A stretch of 55,363 nt of DNA, taken from positions 1-55,363 of the forward strand of contig CAIRTM010000067.1 of assembly GCA_903881505.1 (NCBI GenBank), written 5' to 3'. The notes under the pieces are model-generated. The model did no database searches and was not told the DNA's origin. It saw only the letters and a list, made by a program, of their open reading frames with translations. The translations under genes and the position numbers were made by a program. Below are positions 7,705-16,325 of this stretch, one piece after another. The stretch comes from an uncultured delta proteobacterium (GTDB lineage: Bacteria; Desulfobacterota; WTBG01; CAIYCZ01; CAIRTM01). Every line of letters starts with the position of its first letter. Within the stretch, counting starts at the first letter, position 1.

Positions 7705-9057
7705 TTATTTCACGAAGAACCGCCACAGGTAATACACCGGAATGCCCGCCAGCAGCACGCCGATCGAAAACAGCGACGTGGTCGTCCAGGCCATGAGCGC
7801 GGCCGTCATCATCGCCACCGACAAAACGATGTAGAGCAGCGGAACATACGGGTAGAGGGGAACCCGATACGCGCGCGGCAGGCCGGGCTGCCTAAAACGC
7901 ATATACATCATGCCGATGACCGCCAGTACCGGGAATACGCTCAGGGCAAAACCCATGTATATAACCAGCGTCATGGCCGATCCCCATACTACGTAGATGA
8001 TGGCAAGCCCCATCTGAACACAGACAGCAAGCCACGGCGTGCCGTAGCGCGGGTGCAGTGTCGCCAGCCAGTGAAACAGCATGCGATCCTGCGCCATGGC
8101 ATAGCAGACCCGCGGACCGATCATCATTTGAACCGACACAGCTGACAGCAGTATAATGGCGATTCCGAGGGTGAGAAAATTGCTCAGCGCCGGTGAAAAG
8201 AGAAAACCGGCGGCGATGGCGGCGACCTCGTCTTTGCCCATGAGTGCCTCGCCGGGCGCGGCAATCAGAAAAACAAAGTTGAGCAGCAGGTACAGGCACA
8301 TGGTCAGCAGCGTACCCCAGAGCATGGCCCGGGGAAGATTGCGCTCCGGACTGCGTATCTCACCGGCAATGTAGCTTGCGCTGTTCCACCCCGAGTAGGC
8401 GAACATAACGACCAGCAGGCCCAACCCCATGGCCGCAAAACCGGATGCGCCTGGTCCAGCGGCAGGATAGCCCGCTGCAAGGCGGCCGATCTTGTCGAAA
8501 TCAGCCGCGAAAAGCCCCAGGACAATCAGCGCTGCGACAATCATAATTTTGACGATCGTAAGGACATTTTGAACATAGCTGCCTTTTTTCACGCCGACGA
8601 TATGCAGGCCGCCGAAGAACACAATGATCGCAACAGCGGCTGTTTTTTGAAACCAGACATCATCAGGCAGCATGATTTCGCCGGGAGTACCGGAAACAGC
8701 GTGAAGAAAACGGCTGATATACTGCACCAGCAGAAGAGAGCTGGTCGCCACCGGAGCTGCAAACCCTACAACAAGCGAGACCCAGCCCGTGAGAAATGCG
8801 GGCAGAAAACCGAATATTTTTTTCAGGTACACATACTCGCCGCCCACATCCGGCCATGTGGCAGCGAGCTCGGAATAGCACAGGGCGCCGGCAATGGCAA
8901 TGCAGCCGCCGATAATCCACAGCGCCATGACGACCGGAGCGCTGCCGGTCATGTCCAGCACATTGCCGGTTGTCATGAATACGCCGGTCCCGATCATATC
9001 GGCTACAATAACCAGTATCGCTGTCGCCAATCCCACCTGACGCTTCAAGACCGCCAT
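7705..9057 (-). CDS. APC superfamily amino-acid permease
   Basis: This 450-residue protein has about twelve hydrophobic segments. The N-terminal signature G-T-G-V-F (about 23-27), in the first membrane segment, and the following C-Y-S-E-L-A-A-T-W-P-D-V-G-G-E-Y block are typical of APC amino-acid transporters, closest in style to the LAT/SteT group. These are secondary transporters or exchangers of amino acids in the inner membrane. The gene stands alone on the minus strand. A candidate promoter lies about 100 bases upstream (9156-9184). The specific amino acid cannot be read from sequence. Confidence 0.9.
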   Translation of the reverse strand: MAVLKRQVGLATAILVIVADMIGTGVFMTTGNVLDMTGSAPVVMALWIIGGCIAIAGALCYSELAATWPDVGGEYVYLKKIFGFLPAFLTGWVSLVVGFAAPVATSSLLLVQYISRFLHAVSGTPGEIMLPDDVWFQKTAAVAIIVFFGGLHIVGVKKGSYVQNVLTIVKIMIVAALIVLGLFAADFDKIGRLAAGYPAAGPGASGFAAMGLGLLVVMFAYSGWNSASYIAGEIRSPERNLPRAMLWGTLLTMCLYLLLNFVFLIAAPGEALMGKDEVAAIAAGFLFSPALSNFLTLGIAIILLSAVSVQMMIGPRVCYAMAQDRMLFHWLATLHPRYGTPWLAVCVQMGLAIIYVVWGSAMTLVIYMGFALSVFPVLAVIGMMYMRFRQPGLPRAYRVPLYPYVPLLYIVLSVAMMTAALMAWTTTSLFSIGVLLAGIPVYYLWRFFVK

Positions 9058-9396
9058 GGATTCCCTGCCCTTACCGCAGAACGATTTTTACCGTGCTTCA
9101 GAAAAATCAAATCCGCACGCAGCCCGGTTTTAAGACGCATGGCACCATCCCCTTTCTTCTACTTACCCTCCATGAGTATGTCAAATGGTTTTCATGCAGT
9201 ATGTTACGATCATGGATGCCGGCCCGGAGCTTATCGCGCCTTCGACGGGCCGGAATACCCCCTGAAGAGCTGGAATCTGTTTTTAAATCCGGTCGAGCGC
9301 ACGCCCGTCCCGCAGCAATCGCGGACGCGCGCGCGGCTCTATCGGTCTTCAGGATTGATCAGCCGCCCGCGCTCATTCGAAATGGCAGGGATGGGA
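9058..9396. other. Intergenic stretch upstream of the permease gene
   Basis: This 339-base stretch lies between the permease start and the trmFO stop. Apart from the candidate permease promoter I see no feature. Open frames crossing it on the + strand continue antisense into trmFO, lack ribosome binding sites and look like shadows. Confidence 0.45.
9156..9184 (-). promoter_or_regulatory. Candidate promoter for the APC permease gene
   Basis: On the minus strand TTGACA (9184-9179) is followed after 17 bases by TAGAAG (9161-9156), matching four of six -10 positions. It lies about 100 bases before the start codon. Confidence 0.4.
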
Positions 9397-10710
9397 TCAG
9401 CTCGCCGGGCCTGCAGCCCAGGCTTGGCACGATCGCAGGGCCTCTTCGGCCTGGAGCTGCTTTCTCTTTTTGGAGGGGGCCCTGGCAACAGGCCGGGGCA
9501 GCAGGCCGAAGTTGGCGTTCATGGGCTGGAACGTGCCGGGATCTGATTCCGTGAGGTGCGCGATAAGGCCGGCTATCATGGTTGCAGGCGCCGGGGCGAG
9601 CGCGGGTCTGCCCTGCACGACACGGGCCGCCTGAACCCCGGCCCACCAGCCCATGGCGATGGATTCCACGTAGCCCTCAACGCCGGTGATTTGCCCGGCA
9701 AAAAATATTCGAGAGTCGTTTTTGAGCTGCAGGGTGGGACGCAGCAGCATCGGGGCCTTGATAAACGTGTTGCGGTGCAGGCTGCCGTGGCGCGCGAAAA
9801 CCGCGTGCTCGAGACCGGGAATTTTCCTGAAAACCCTTTTCTGCTCGCCCCATTTCATGCGCGTCTGGAATCCGACCATGTTATAGAGGCTCGCTTCCCT
9901 GTTTTCCTGCCGCAGCTGCAGCACCGCGTAGGGCATCTCGCCCGTGTGCGGGTTCCTGAGCCCGACCGGCTTCATGGGCCCGAAGGACAGGGTTTCTCTG
10001 CCCCTCTCTGCCATGACCTCGATCGGCATGCAGCCTTCAAAGGGCTTCAGGTCTTCAAATTCGCGCAGCTGCACTTTTTCAGCCGCCATGATGTCGTCGA
10101 TCAGCTCGTAGTACTGCTCCTGCGAGAGCGGGCAGTTGACGTAGTCGGCTGTTGCCTTGTCATAGCGCGAGGCGCGCCATGCCTTGCGCATGTCGATCGA
10201 GTCGGCTTCGATGATCGGGGCGATGGCATCGTGGAAGTAGAGCATGCTGCCGCCGACGAGTCTGCTGATAGTGTCCGCAAGGGCGTCCGAGGTGAGCGGG
10301 CCGCTTGCGATGATGACGATGCCCTCCGGCGGGATCAGGGTGATTTCACCGCGTTTGAGTTCAATCAGAGGATGGCTGCCGATCTCGTCTGTTATTGCGG
10401 CTGAAAGCGCGTTCCGGTCAACGGCCAGCGCTCCTCCGGCAGGTACGCGGTTGGCGTCGGCGGCCGCGATGACGCGAGAATCAAGCAGCCGCAGCTCGGC
10501 CTTGAGCAGGCCCGAGCCGTTGACAATGTCATCTGAGCGCAGCGAGTTGCTGCACACCAGCTCTGCCAGGCCTTGCATGGTGTGGGCCGGCGAAAAGCGC
10601 AGGGGCTTCATTTCGTGAAGCACAACCTGACAGCCGCGTCTGGCGGCCTGCAGGGCCGCCTCACAGCCGGCCAGACCCGCGCCGATTATGGTGACGGCAT
10701 CTGATAACAT
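9397..10710 (-). CDS. trmFO: Methylenetetrahydrofolate--tRNA-(uracil-5-)-methyltransferase TrmFO
   Basis: This 437-residue flavoprotein makes ribothymidine at position 54 of tRNA, using methylene-tetrahydrofolate and reduced FAD. The FAD-binding G10-A-G-L-A-G15 Rossmann motif is at the N-terminus. The family blocks H-E-M-K-P and [10 protein letters not shown] follow, and later [15 protein letters not shown]. Length is normal for the family. In many bacteria trmFO (gid) lies after dprA and topA, and that order is kept here on the minus strand. A 630-base stretch with an inverted pair of structured repeats separates it from topA, so it probably has its own promoter. TrmFO is typical of Firmicutes, Deltaproteobacteria and some others that lack TrmA, which helps place the organism. 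Confidence 0.97.
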   Translation of the reverse strand: MLSDAVTIIGAGLAGCEAALQAARRGCQVVLHEMKPLRFSPAHTMQGLAELVCSNSLRSDDIVNGSGLLKAELRLLDSRVIAAADANRVPAGGALAVDRNALSAAITDEIGSHPLIELKRGEITLIPPEGIVIIASGPLTSDALADTISRLVGGSMLYFHDAIAPIIEADSIDMRKAWRASRYDKATADYVNCPLSQEQYYELIDDIMAAEKVQLREFEDLKPFEGCMPIEVMAERGRETLSFGPMKPVGLRNPHTGEMPYAVLQLRQENREASLYNMVGFQTRMKWGEQKRVFRKIPGLEHAVFARHGSLHRNTFIKAPMLLRPTLQLKNDSRIFFAGQITGVEGYVESIAMGWWAGVQAARVVQGRPALAPAPATMIAGLIAHLTESDPGTFQPMNANFGLLPRPVARAPSKKRKQLQAEEALRSCQAWAAGPAS

Positions 10711-10780
10711 ATTTGTCCGGACCGGAATTTTTTTAGTTTTTCAGAGTAAGTTGTTTTGATGACATTTTTTTGCCGTGGGC

Positions 10781-10960
10781 CATACTTTTCTTTGCGTGCC
10801 CAAAGAAAAGTATGCAAAAGAAAAGGCACCCCGGCGTTTCGCGTCCCGACTCAAGTCGGGATCCCCTCGCCGGGCACATGAATCGCGGGAACGGCAAGAA
10901 CTCGCTTCGCTCAGACAGCTTGCCGTTCTTTTCCGCTCTCATGCACCCGTCTCGGCTGCG
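10781..10960 (+). repeat. Structured repeat element, left copy (inverted partner at 11080-11270)
   Basis: This copy begins with a perfect 14-bp stem and 6-base loop (CATACTTTTCTTTG / CAAAGAAAAGTATG, 10781-10814). A second stem follows (CCCGACT-CA-AGTCGGG, 10845-10860), then a 9-bp stem (AACGGCAAG / CTTGCCGTT) around 10890-10927. The same ordered parts recur on the other strand at 11080-11270, so this is a repeat element rather than one terminator. Short frames across it are not likely to be genes. The first hairpin may also help end transcription. Confidence 0.8.
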
Positions 10961-11079
10961 AAACGATGGGGTTTAAAACCCAACATCTAAATTTGAAAGT
11001 CGACATATTTAGCATGCCACATCTGATGCGACGTACATTCTTTATGTTTGAGATTCTATGTTTTAAAAACCCGTTGCAG

Positions 11080-11270
11080 CGCAGCCGAGCGAAGCGTGCG
11101 GACGCGGAACAAGGGCGGCAAGCTGTCTGAACCCCGCGAAAAGCGGGGTGAGTTCTTGACGCCCCCGCGTGCGTGCGTTTTGCGAGGGCAGTCCCGACTT
11201 TAGTCGGGGCCAAGGTGCAGGGCGGCTTTTCTTTTGGTACTTTTCTTTGGAACCGAACAAAGAAAAGTAC
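11080..11270 (-). repeat. Structured repeat element, right copy (inverted relative to 10781-10960)
   Basis: Read on the minus strand this copy has the same order of parts as the left copy. There is a 13-bp stem with 8-base loop (GTACTTTTCTTTG / CAAAGAAAAGTAC, 11237-11270), a CCCGACT-AGTCGGG stem (11193-11208), the shared 14-mer CAGACAGCTTGCCG (11129-11116), and the ending CTCGGCTGCG (11089-11080). Loops and spacers have diverged while the stems are kept, which points to selection on RNA or DNA structure or an old duplication. About 119 bases of AT-richer sequence lie between the copies. Confidence 0.8.
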
Positions 11271-11340
11271 AAATAGTTCTTTTGAATTCCGGCCTGCGCT
11301 TATTGTGTCGGGTTACGCTGCGCTAACCCAACCTGCTCGT

Positions 11341-13644
11341 CTATTCTTCTTCCTTGACCGCGCGTTTGTATTTGCAGTCTTTCTGGGGGCACTTTATCTG
11401 GCGGCCCCAGCGCTTGGTGACCTTCTCGACCAGAAACGGCGCGCTGCACTGAGGGCAGGGTTCGGGAAGCGGGCGGTCCCAGCTGGCGAACGTGCAGCGC
11501 GGGTACTGCGAGCAGCTGAAAAACACCTTGCCGCGCCGGGATTTTTTTTCGAGTATGTCGCCGACGCCGCAGTCAGGGCATTTGACGCCCACGGCCACGG
11601 GTTTATTCAGCGGCCGGATGAAATTGCATGACGGGTATTTGGAACAGCCGTAAAACTGCCCGTATTTGCCCTGGCGCAAAAGCAGTGGCGCGCCGCAGGT
11701 ATCGCACACTTCGCCCGACAGCTGCGCGGCATCGCCGTTTTCGGCGCTGCCGTTTGTAAGCGGCCGCACGTAGCGGCATTCGGGAAAGGCGCTGCAGGCA
11801 AAAAAACGGCCGTATTTGCCGAGCTTGATCACCAGCGCCTTGCCGCAGTCAGGGCAGGCCTCTTCGGTTTTCTCTGTGGTGACATCCGCCTTTTTGACCT
11901 CCTGGTCCTTGGTGTGGATCAGGGAGATGAAGGGTCTCCAGAACCCGAGCACGGCGGGCTTCCATTCGGCTTCGCCGCGCGAAATGGCGTCGAGCTGGTC
12001 TTCGAGATAGGACGTAAAGCCGTAGTCTACGTACTTGGAGAAGTGCCTGACCAAAAGATCGCTCACCACCATGCCGATATCGGCCGGCACGAAACGTTTT
12101 TTCTCCAGGCGCACGTATTCGCGGTCCTGCAGGATGCTGATAATGCTCGCGTAGGTCGAGGGACGGCCGATGCCGTATTCCTCGAGGGCCTTGACCAGCG
12201 TGGCCTCGGTAAATCGCGGCGGCGGCTGGGTGAAATGCTGGTTCGGCGTCAGGCCCAGCAGATCGAGCGTCTGGCCAGGCTCAAGCACCGGCAGCATGCT
12301 TTCGTTTTCCTGCTCATTTTCTTCCTGCGTGTCGCGGCCTTCGCTGTAGAGCTGCATGAAGCCGGGGAAGCGCACGGTCGATCCCGTGGCCCGGAAGGTG
12401 GTTCCCTCTCCTGCGCTGATGTCGGCTGAAACCGAGTCGATAACGGCCTGCGCCATCTGGCTGGCAACGGCGCGGCGCCAGATGAGCGTGTAGAGCTTGT
12501 ATTCGTCCTGGGTGAGGGCGTGCTTGATATGATCGGGCAGCAGGCCCGCATCGGTCGGCCGGATGGCCTCGTGGGCCTCCTGCGCATTCTTGGACTTTTT
12601 AGTGAACACGCGCGGCTTTGCGAGCGCGAAGCGCTCGCCGTACTCGCGCACGATGACGGCGTGGATGTCTTTCAGGGCGCTTTCGGCCAGCTCGGTGCTG
12701 TCGGTGCGCATGTAGGTGATCAGACCGGTCGTGCCGCTGCCCACGTCAATGCCTTCGTAGAGTTTCTGCGCGACCGACATGGTGCGCTTGGTTGAAAAAC
12801 CGAGCTTGCGGGATGCTTCCTGCTGCAGCGTGCTGGTTATAAAGGGCGGCGGCGGGGTTCGCTTGATCTCGCGCTTCTTGACGTCGCACACGATGTAGTC
12901 GGCTGCGTCGAGGCCGTCAAGTATTGACTGCGCCTGCTGCTGGTTAATAATCGAGAGCTTTTCCAGCTTTTCGCCGCCTGCCTCGATCATCTGCGCCCGA
13001 AACGGGCTGTTCTTGGTGCGCGGCGTGAGCTCGGCCACGATGCTCCAGTATTCCTGCTCGCGGAAGGCGCTGATCTCCTTTTCGCGTTCACAGATCAACC
13101 GCAGCGCCACCGACTGCACCCTGCCGGCCGACAGGCCGTAGCGGATCTTCTTCCACAGAAACGGGCTCAGGTTGAACCCGACCAGGTAGTCAAGCACCAC
13201 GCGTGCCTGCTGCGCATCGACAAGGCTGAGTGAAATCTGCGACGGATGCGCCATGGCTTCCGTGATGGCATCGCGCGTGATTTCATGGAACGTAACGCGC
13301 CTGACCTCGGGCACTGCTTTGCGCGCCGGTTTCGAGCCCGGCTCGAGGTTCAGCGCGGCCAGCAGATGCCAGGCAATGGCTTCGCCCTCGCGGTCAGGGT
13401 CGGTTGCCAGAAACACGGTGCCTGCGTTTTTGAGCGACTGTGAAATGTCTTTCAGGTATCGGCGGCTTGCGGGCAGAATCTCGTATTTCGGGATGATGTC
13501 GTCGCCGATCTCGACTGAGCCGGGTTTGCTGGGAAGCGCCCGAATGTGTCCCTTGCAGGCCAGCACCTCGTAGTCCTTTCCCAGGAACTTTGAAATAGTT
13601 TTCGCCTTGGCGGGCGATTCGACGATGACCAGTGATTTGCTCAT
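11341..13644 (-). CDS. topA: DNA topoisomerase I (type IA)
   Basis: This 767-residue enzyme relaxes negative supercoils by cutting one strand. The Toprim domain is at the N-terminus (S-L-V-I-V-E-S-P-A-K-A, later D-P-D-R-E-G-E-A-I-A-W-H). The catalytic tyrosine is Y311 in I-T-Y-M-R-T-D-S. The C-terminal third carries four Cys4 zinc-ribbon units, starting near C-P-D-C-G, C-D-T-C-G, C-P-D-C-G-V and C-P-Q-C-S, and a basic tail. The start at 13644 has AGGA nine to thirteen bases upstream. It lies downstream of dprA on the same strand with a 223-base gap that holds a 28-base palindrome. Confidence 0.97.
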   Translation of the reverse strand: MSKSLVIVESPAKAKTISKFLGKDYEVLACKGHIRALPSKPGSVEIGDDIIPKYEILPASRRYLKDISQSLKNAGTVFLATDPDREGEAIAWHLLAALNLEPGSKPARKAVPEVRRVTFHEITRDAITEAMAHPSQISLSLVDAQQARVVLDYLVGFNLSPFLWKKIRYGLSAGRVQSVALRLICEREKEISAFREQEYWSIVAELTPRTKNSPFRAQMIEAGGEKLEKLSIINQQQAQSILDGLDAADYIVCDVKKREIKRTPPPPFITSTLQQEASRKLGFSTKRTMSVAQKLYEGIDVGSGTTGLITYMRTDSTELAESALKDIHAVIVREYGERFALAKPRVFTKKSKNAQEAHEAIRPTDAGLLPDHIKHALTQDEYKLYTLIWRRAVASQMAQAVIDSVSADISAGEGTTFRATGSTVRFPGFMQLYSEGRDTQEENEQENESMLPVLEPGQTLDLLGLTPNQHFTQPPPRFTEATLVKALEEYGIGRPSTYASIISILQDREYVRLEKKRFVPADIGMVVSDLLVRHFSKYVDYGFTSYLEDQLDAISRGEAEWKPAVLGFWRPFISLIHTKDQEVKKADVTTEKTEEACPDCGKALVIKLGKYGRFFACSAFPECRYVRPLTNGSAENGDAAQLSGEVCDTCGAPLLLRQGKYGQFYGCSKYPSCNFIRPLNKPVAVGVKCPDCGVGDILEKKSRRGKVFFSCSQYPRCTFASWDRPLPEPCPQCSAPFLVEKVTKRWGRQIKCPQKDCKYKRAVKEEE

Positions 13645-13713
13645 AATAGCTGTTTCCTGTTAAGGCTTTTGAAAAACGTCTATCCGCCGAGGTGCGCTGC
13701 GCTGCGGCATACG

Positions 13714-13741
13714 GCAGGGACACGGCATGCCGTGCCCCTGC
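13714..13741. repeat. 28-base palindrome between dprA and topA
   Basis: The arms GCAGGGACACGGCA and TGCCGTGCCCCTGC pair over 14 bases with one mismatch and no loop. It sits in the dprA-topA gap. Palindromes of this kind around CACGGCATGCCGTG occur as dispersed repeats in many genomes. It could also shape dprA-topA transcripts. Confidence 0.6.
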
Positions 13742-13867
13742 AAATGATTGCGTGCATTCGGGACCGTCCTTTGCGGTAAATCTGTTGCGAAGGATGGCCA
13801 TTTTTAAACAGCCCGTATAAAAAAATACAGGGCTCCGTAGTGTATGCCCTTTCCGGTGCGCCCGGCC

Positions 13868-14965
13868 TCAGGCGTTGCTGCATGCAAAGTGTTTGCCGGG
13901 CAGCTGCCGCACGAACCCGCCCAGTTCAAGCTCCAGCAGTACCGCGGAGATCGCGCCGCTGGAAAGGCCCGTCTCACAGATGAGCCGGTCGATGTGCGCC
14001 GGCCCGGCTGCAAGCAGATCGCAGATACGCCGGGCTTCCGGGGACAGCGTCTCGATCGCGGGCGCCTCCGGCTGTGCGGGGCCGGACGAAGCAGCCATGC
14101 CGAGCGCGTCGATGATGTCCTGCCCGGACTCGACCAGGGCCGCGCCAGAGCGGATGAGCTGATGCGCGCCCCGGGCCTTGAACGAGTAGATCGATCCGGG
14201 CACGGCAAACACATCGCGGCCCTGCTCCAGGGCCAGGCGGGCCGTGATCAGCGAGCCGCTCTTCGGCCCGGCTTCAACCACGAGAATCGCGCGCGCCATG
14301 CCGCTGATGATCCGGTTGCGGGCCGGGAAATGATAGGCGTCCGGCCCGGTGCCTGGCGCATGCTCCGACAGGATCGCCCCTGTTGCGGCAATTGCGTCAT
14401 ACAGGCGCCGGTTCTCCGCCGGATAGCACACATCGGCCCCGCAGCCAAGCACGGCAATGGTGCGGCCGCCGGCCGACAGGGCGCCCCTGTGCGCGGCCGC
14501 GTCGATGCCTGCCGCCATCCCGCTCACGATTGTCAGGCCGGCCCTGGCAAGGTCCCGGCTGATATCGGCCGCGGCCCGCAGCCCGTAGTCGGAGGCATTG
14601 CGCGAGCCCACGACCGCAACCGCATTACCATCCGCGGGCTGCAGCCGCCCCCTGATGTAGAGGTACGGCGGCGGATCATAAATATTTTTGAGCGCCTGCG
14701 GATAGTCCGGCGCAGTGTACGTACTGCTATATATATCGGTGCCGGAAAGCTTTGCCAGCTCGCGGTCAATTTCGGGATTTGCAAGGCTGCTTTTCAGGGC
14801 CTGCGCGGTCCGGGCCGACATGCCGGAAACAGCGGCAAGCTCTTCCTGTGAAGCGGCCATGATGCGCTCGGGCGAGCCGAATGTTTCGAGCAGGTTTTTA
14901 CAGACAACGGTGCCGATGCCGGGCGTCAGCCGCAGGGCAATCCAGGGGCGAAGTTCGCTGTTCAC
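13868..14965 (-). CDS. dprA: DNA-processing protein DprA (RecA loader)
   Basis: This protein of about 365 residues has an N-terminal helix-hairpin-helix-like part (L-T-P-G-I-G and M-S-A-R-T-A-Q-A-L), a central Rossmann-fold DprA domain and a C-terminal winged-helix part. Key motifs are V-V-G-S-R-N-A-S-D-Y-G, S-G-M-A-A-G-I-D-A-A-A-H and G-C-G-A-D-V-C-Y-P. DprA binds incoming single-stranded DNA and loads RecA in natural transformation, and is also widely kept in bacteria not known to be competent. I chose GTG 14965 because GGGGAG lies 8-13 bases upstream. ATG 14995 and a longer frame to 15061 lack ribosome binding sites, and the candidate promoter overlaps the longest version. Confidence 0.95.
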   Translation of the reverse strand: MNSELRPWIALRLTPGIGTVVCKNLLETFGSPERIMAASQEELAAVSGMSARTAQALKSSLANPEIDRELAKLSGTDIYSSTYTAPDYPQALKNIYDPPPYLYIRGRLQPADGNAVAVVGSRNASDYGLRAAADISRDLARAGLTIVSGMAAGIDAAAHRGALSAGGRTIAVLGCGADVCYPAENRRLYDAIAATGAILSEHAPGTGPDAYHFPARNRIISGMARAILVVEAGPKSGSLITARLALEQGRDVFAVPGSIYSFKARGAHQLIRSGAALVESGQDIIDALGMAASSGPAQPEAPAIETLSPEARRICDLLAAGPAHIDRLICETGLSSGAISAVLLELELGGFVRQLPGKHFACSNA

Positions 14966-15063
14966 GCCGCATGCTCCCCGTTCCTGCCGGAACATAACAA
15001 TCAACTGTGCGGCAGCGGGACGCTGCGACGGCTTTTCAGCAGCCCCTCCACCGGAAAGCACGA

Positions 15064-15092
15064 TTGATAACGGCAGAGGCCTTAAATGTCAA
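15064..15092 (-). promoter_or_regulatory. Candidate promoter for dprA(-topA)
   Basis: On the minus strand TTGACA (15092-15087) is followed after 17 bases by TATCAA (15069-15064). The leader to GTG 14965 would be about 95 bases. Confidence 0.5.
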
Positions 15093-15364
15093 GGAATAAA
15101 AAATTAAGAATAACGGCGGGCTGTCGAAAAAGCATCCATCGTCAACAGGATTTTGCTTTGGGTGACGGATGTTTTTGAATCGTACGCTGAAGACTGAACA
15201 ACGGAACCAAGGGCCGGATTCCGGCTATCAGCTTCGCTTTCGGGAATGATACAATAAATTAAATGTCATGGCGTGCCCCGGGCAGGCAACCAGCCTTTGT
15301 TGTGTTGAGCCCCCGGTTTCGCCGGAGGTGCTCCGGCTTAATACCGTGGCCGGAAGGAGGAATC
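15093..15364. other. Upstream region with no certain gene
   Basis: Between the dprA promoter and the next + strand frames there are about 270 bases with no gene I trust. GC-rich inverted bits such as GCCGGAG / CTCCGGC near 15322-15338 are present. Divergent transcription toward the + strand genes must start here, but I see no good promoter. Confidence 0.4.
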
Positions 15365-15511
15365 GTGAAAAAAAAGAGGATATCACCCGATGATCGAGAT
15401 GATGCACCCTTGAAGTTTATTATAAAAAGGGGCCTATCCGCCAGGGCCGGATTGAATTCCCGGGCGCCTTTTGCTATGCTGCACGGATGCCCGGCATCGC
15501 CTTCGTCCTGA
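15365..15511 (+). CDS. Possible small protein (48 aa), uncertain
   Basis: A GTG at 15365 is preceded by a perfect AAGGAGG (15354-15360) with a 4-base gap. It opens a 48-codon frame with a very basic start (M-K-K-K-R) and no recognised domain. The downstream methyltransferase-like gene has no obvious ribosome binding site of its own, so this frame may act as a leader peptide or be the intact start of a decayed gene. Codon use is not informative over this length. Confidence 0.3.
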   Translation: MKKKRISPDDRDDAPLKFIIKRGLSARAGLNSRAPFAMLHGCPASPSS

Positions 15512-15560
15512 CACGTACAGCAGCCTGCCCGCGGGGGCTGCCGCCTATTCCGAGTTTCCC

Positions 15561-16238
15561 ATGATACCGAGAAAATTGCTTGGCAACGCACAGACTCCTG
15601 ACGGGACCGGCGAGCTTCAGCTGTCCCGGCGGGGGGATGATTTTTTTATTTCCTATAACGGCAGGGAGCTTATGAACAGCCGCATGCACGGCTCCGAGGA
15701 TATGCTGGCCGAGTTTGCCTGTAAACCCATTGCCGCCCGCCCCCGGGCCCGGGTGCTTGTCGGGGGCCTCGGCCTCGGCTATACCCTCGCCGCCGCCTTG
15801 GCTGTCGTGCGCAAAGACGCAGCCGTGGTCGTTGCCGAACTCGTGCCGGCCGTTGTCCGGTGGAACCGCAGCCTGTGCGGGCACCTGGCCGGCCATCCGC
15901 TGGATGACCCCCGCGTTACAGTTGAAGAGCGCGACGTATGTGTTCTGCTCAAGCATGCCCGGAGCGATTTTGACGCCGTAATGCTCGACGTCGACAACAG
16001 TCCCGACAGCATGACGCAGGCAGGCAATGACTGGCTGTATGGCACGAAAGGCCTGGCGCACATTTGCAGGGCACTGCGGCCGAAGGGTATTGTGACGGTG
16101 TGGTCGGCGGCGCCCGACAGGAGCTTCACTCAGCGCCTGCGCAGGGCCGGATTCGAGATAGAGGAAAAAACCGTCAGCGCGCGGAGTTGCGGCAGGGGAG
16201 GGCTGCACACTATCTGGGTTGCCCGGAGGCCGGATTAG
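15561..16238 (+). CDS. Spermidine-synthase-like methyltransferase-fold protein
   Basis: This protein of about 225 residues has the Rossmann fold of the polyamine synthase (SpeE-like) group. The nucleotide-binding loop V-L-V-G-G-L-G-L-G-Y-T-L is near residues 57-68. An acidic motif (A-E-L-V-P) ends the second strand, and D-A-V-M-L-D-V-D-N holds the acidic site before the active-site loop. Real spermidine synthases are longer and have an N-terminal beta domain, which is reduced here, so polyamine synthesis is uncertain. Related short proteins are annotated only as spermidine synthase-like. I used ATG 15561 because the fold begins there; the frame is open upstream to 15471. Confidence 0.72.
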   Translation: MIPRKLLGNAQTPDGTGELQLSRRGDDFFISYNGRELMNSRMHGSEDMLAEFACKPIAARPRARVLVGGLGLGYTLAAALAVVRKDAAVVVAELVPAVVRWNRSLCGHLAGHPLDDPRVTVEERDVCVLLKHARSDFDAVMLDVDNSPDSMTQAGNDWLYGTKGLAHICRALRPKGIVTVWSAAPDRSFTQRLRRAGFEIEEKTVSARSCGRGGLHTIWVARRPD

Positions 16239-16245
16239 CAGGCTG

Positions 16246-16274
16246 TTGACATTTAATCCGGCTGGGAGTAAATA
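16246..16274 (+). promoter_or_regulatory. Candidate promoter for the surface-repeat gene
   Basis: TTGACA at 16246-16251 is followed after 17 bases by a weak -10 box, TAAATA (16269-16274). The start codon is about 50 bases downstream. Confidence 0.35.
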
Positions 16275-16325
16275 CACGTGCAGAAGTTCCACCGCATATA
16301 TACCAACAGCACAAGGAGGATCAGC

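Noticed and set aside
9093-9554. + strand frame of about 150 codons crossing into trmFO
   Set aside because: Antisense to trmFO over much of its length; no recognisable protein family.
10733-11272. Several short frames (about 70-100 codons) with K-E-K-Y and S-R-L-K-S-G runs
   Set aside because: They lie wholly in the inverted repeat pair and appear in both copies; the conservation is of stems, not of a protein.
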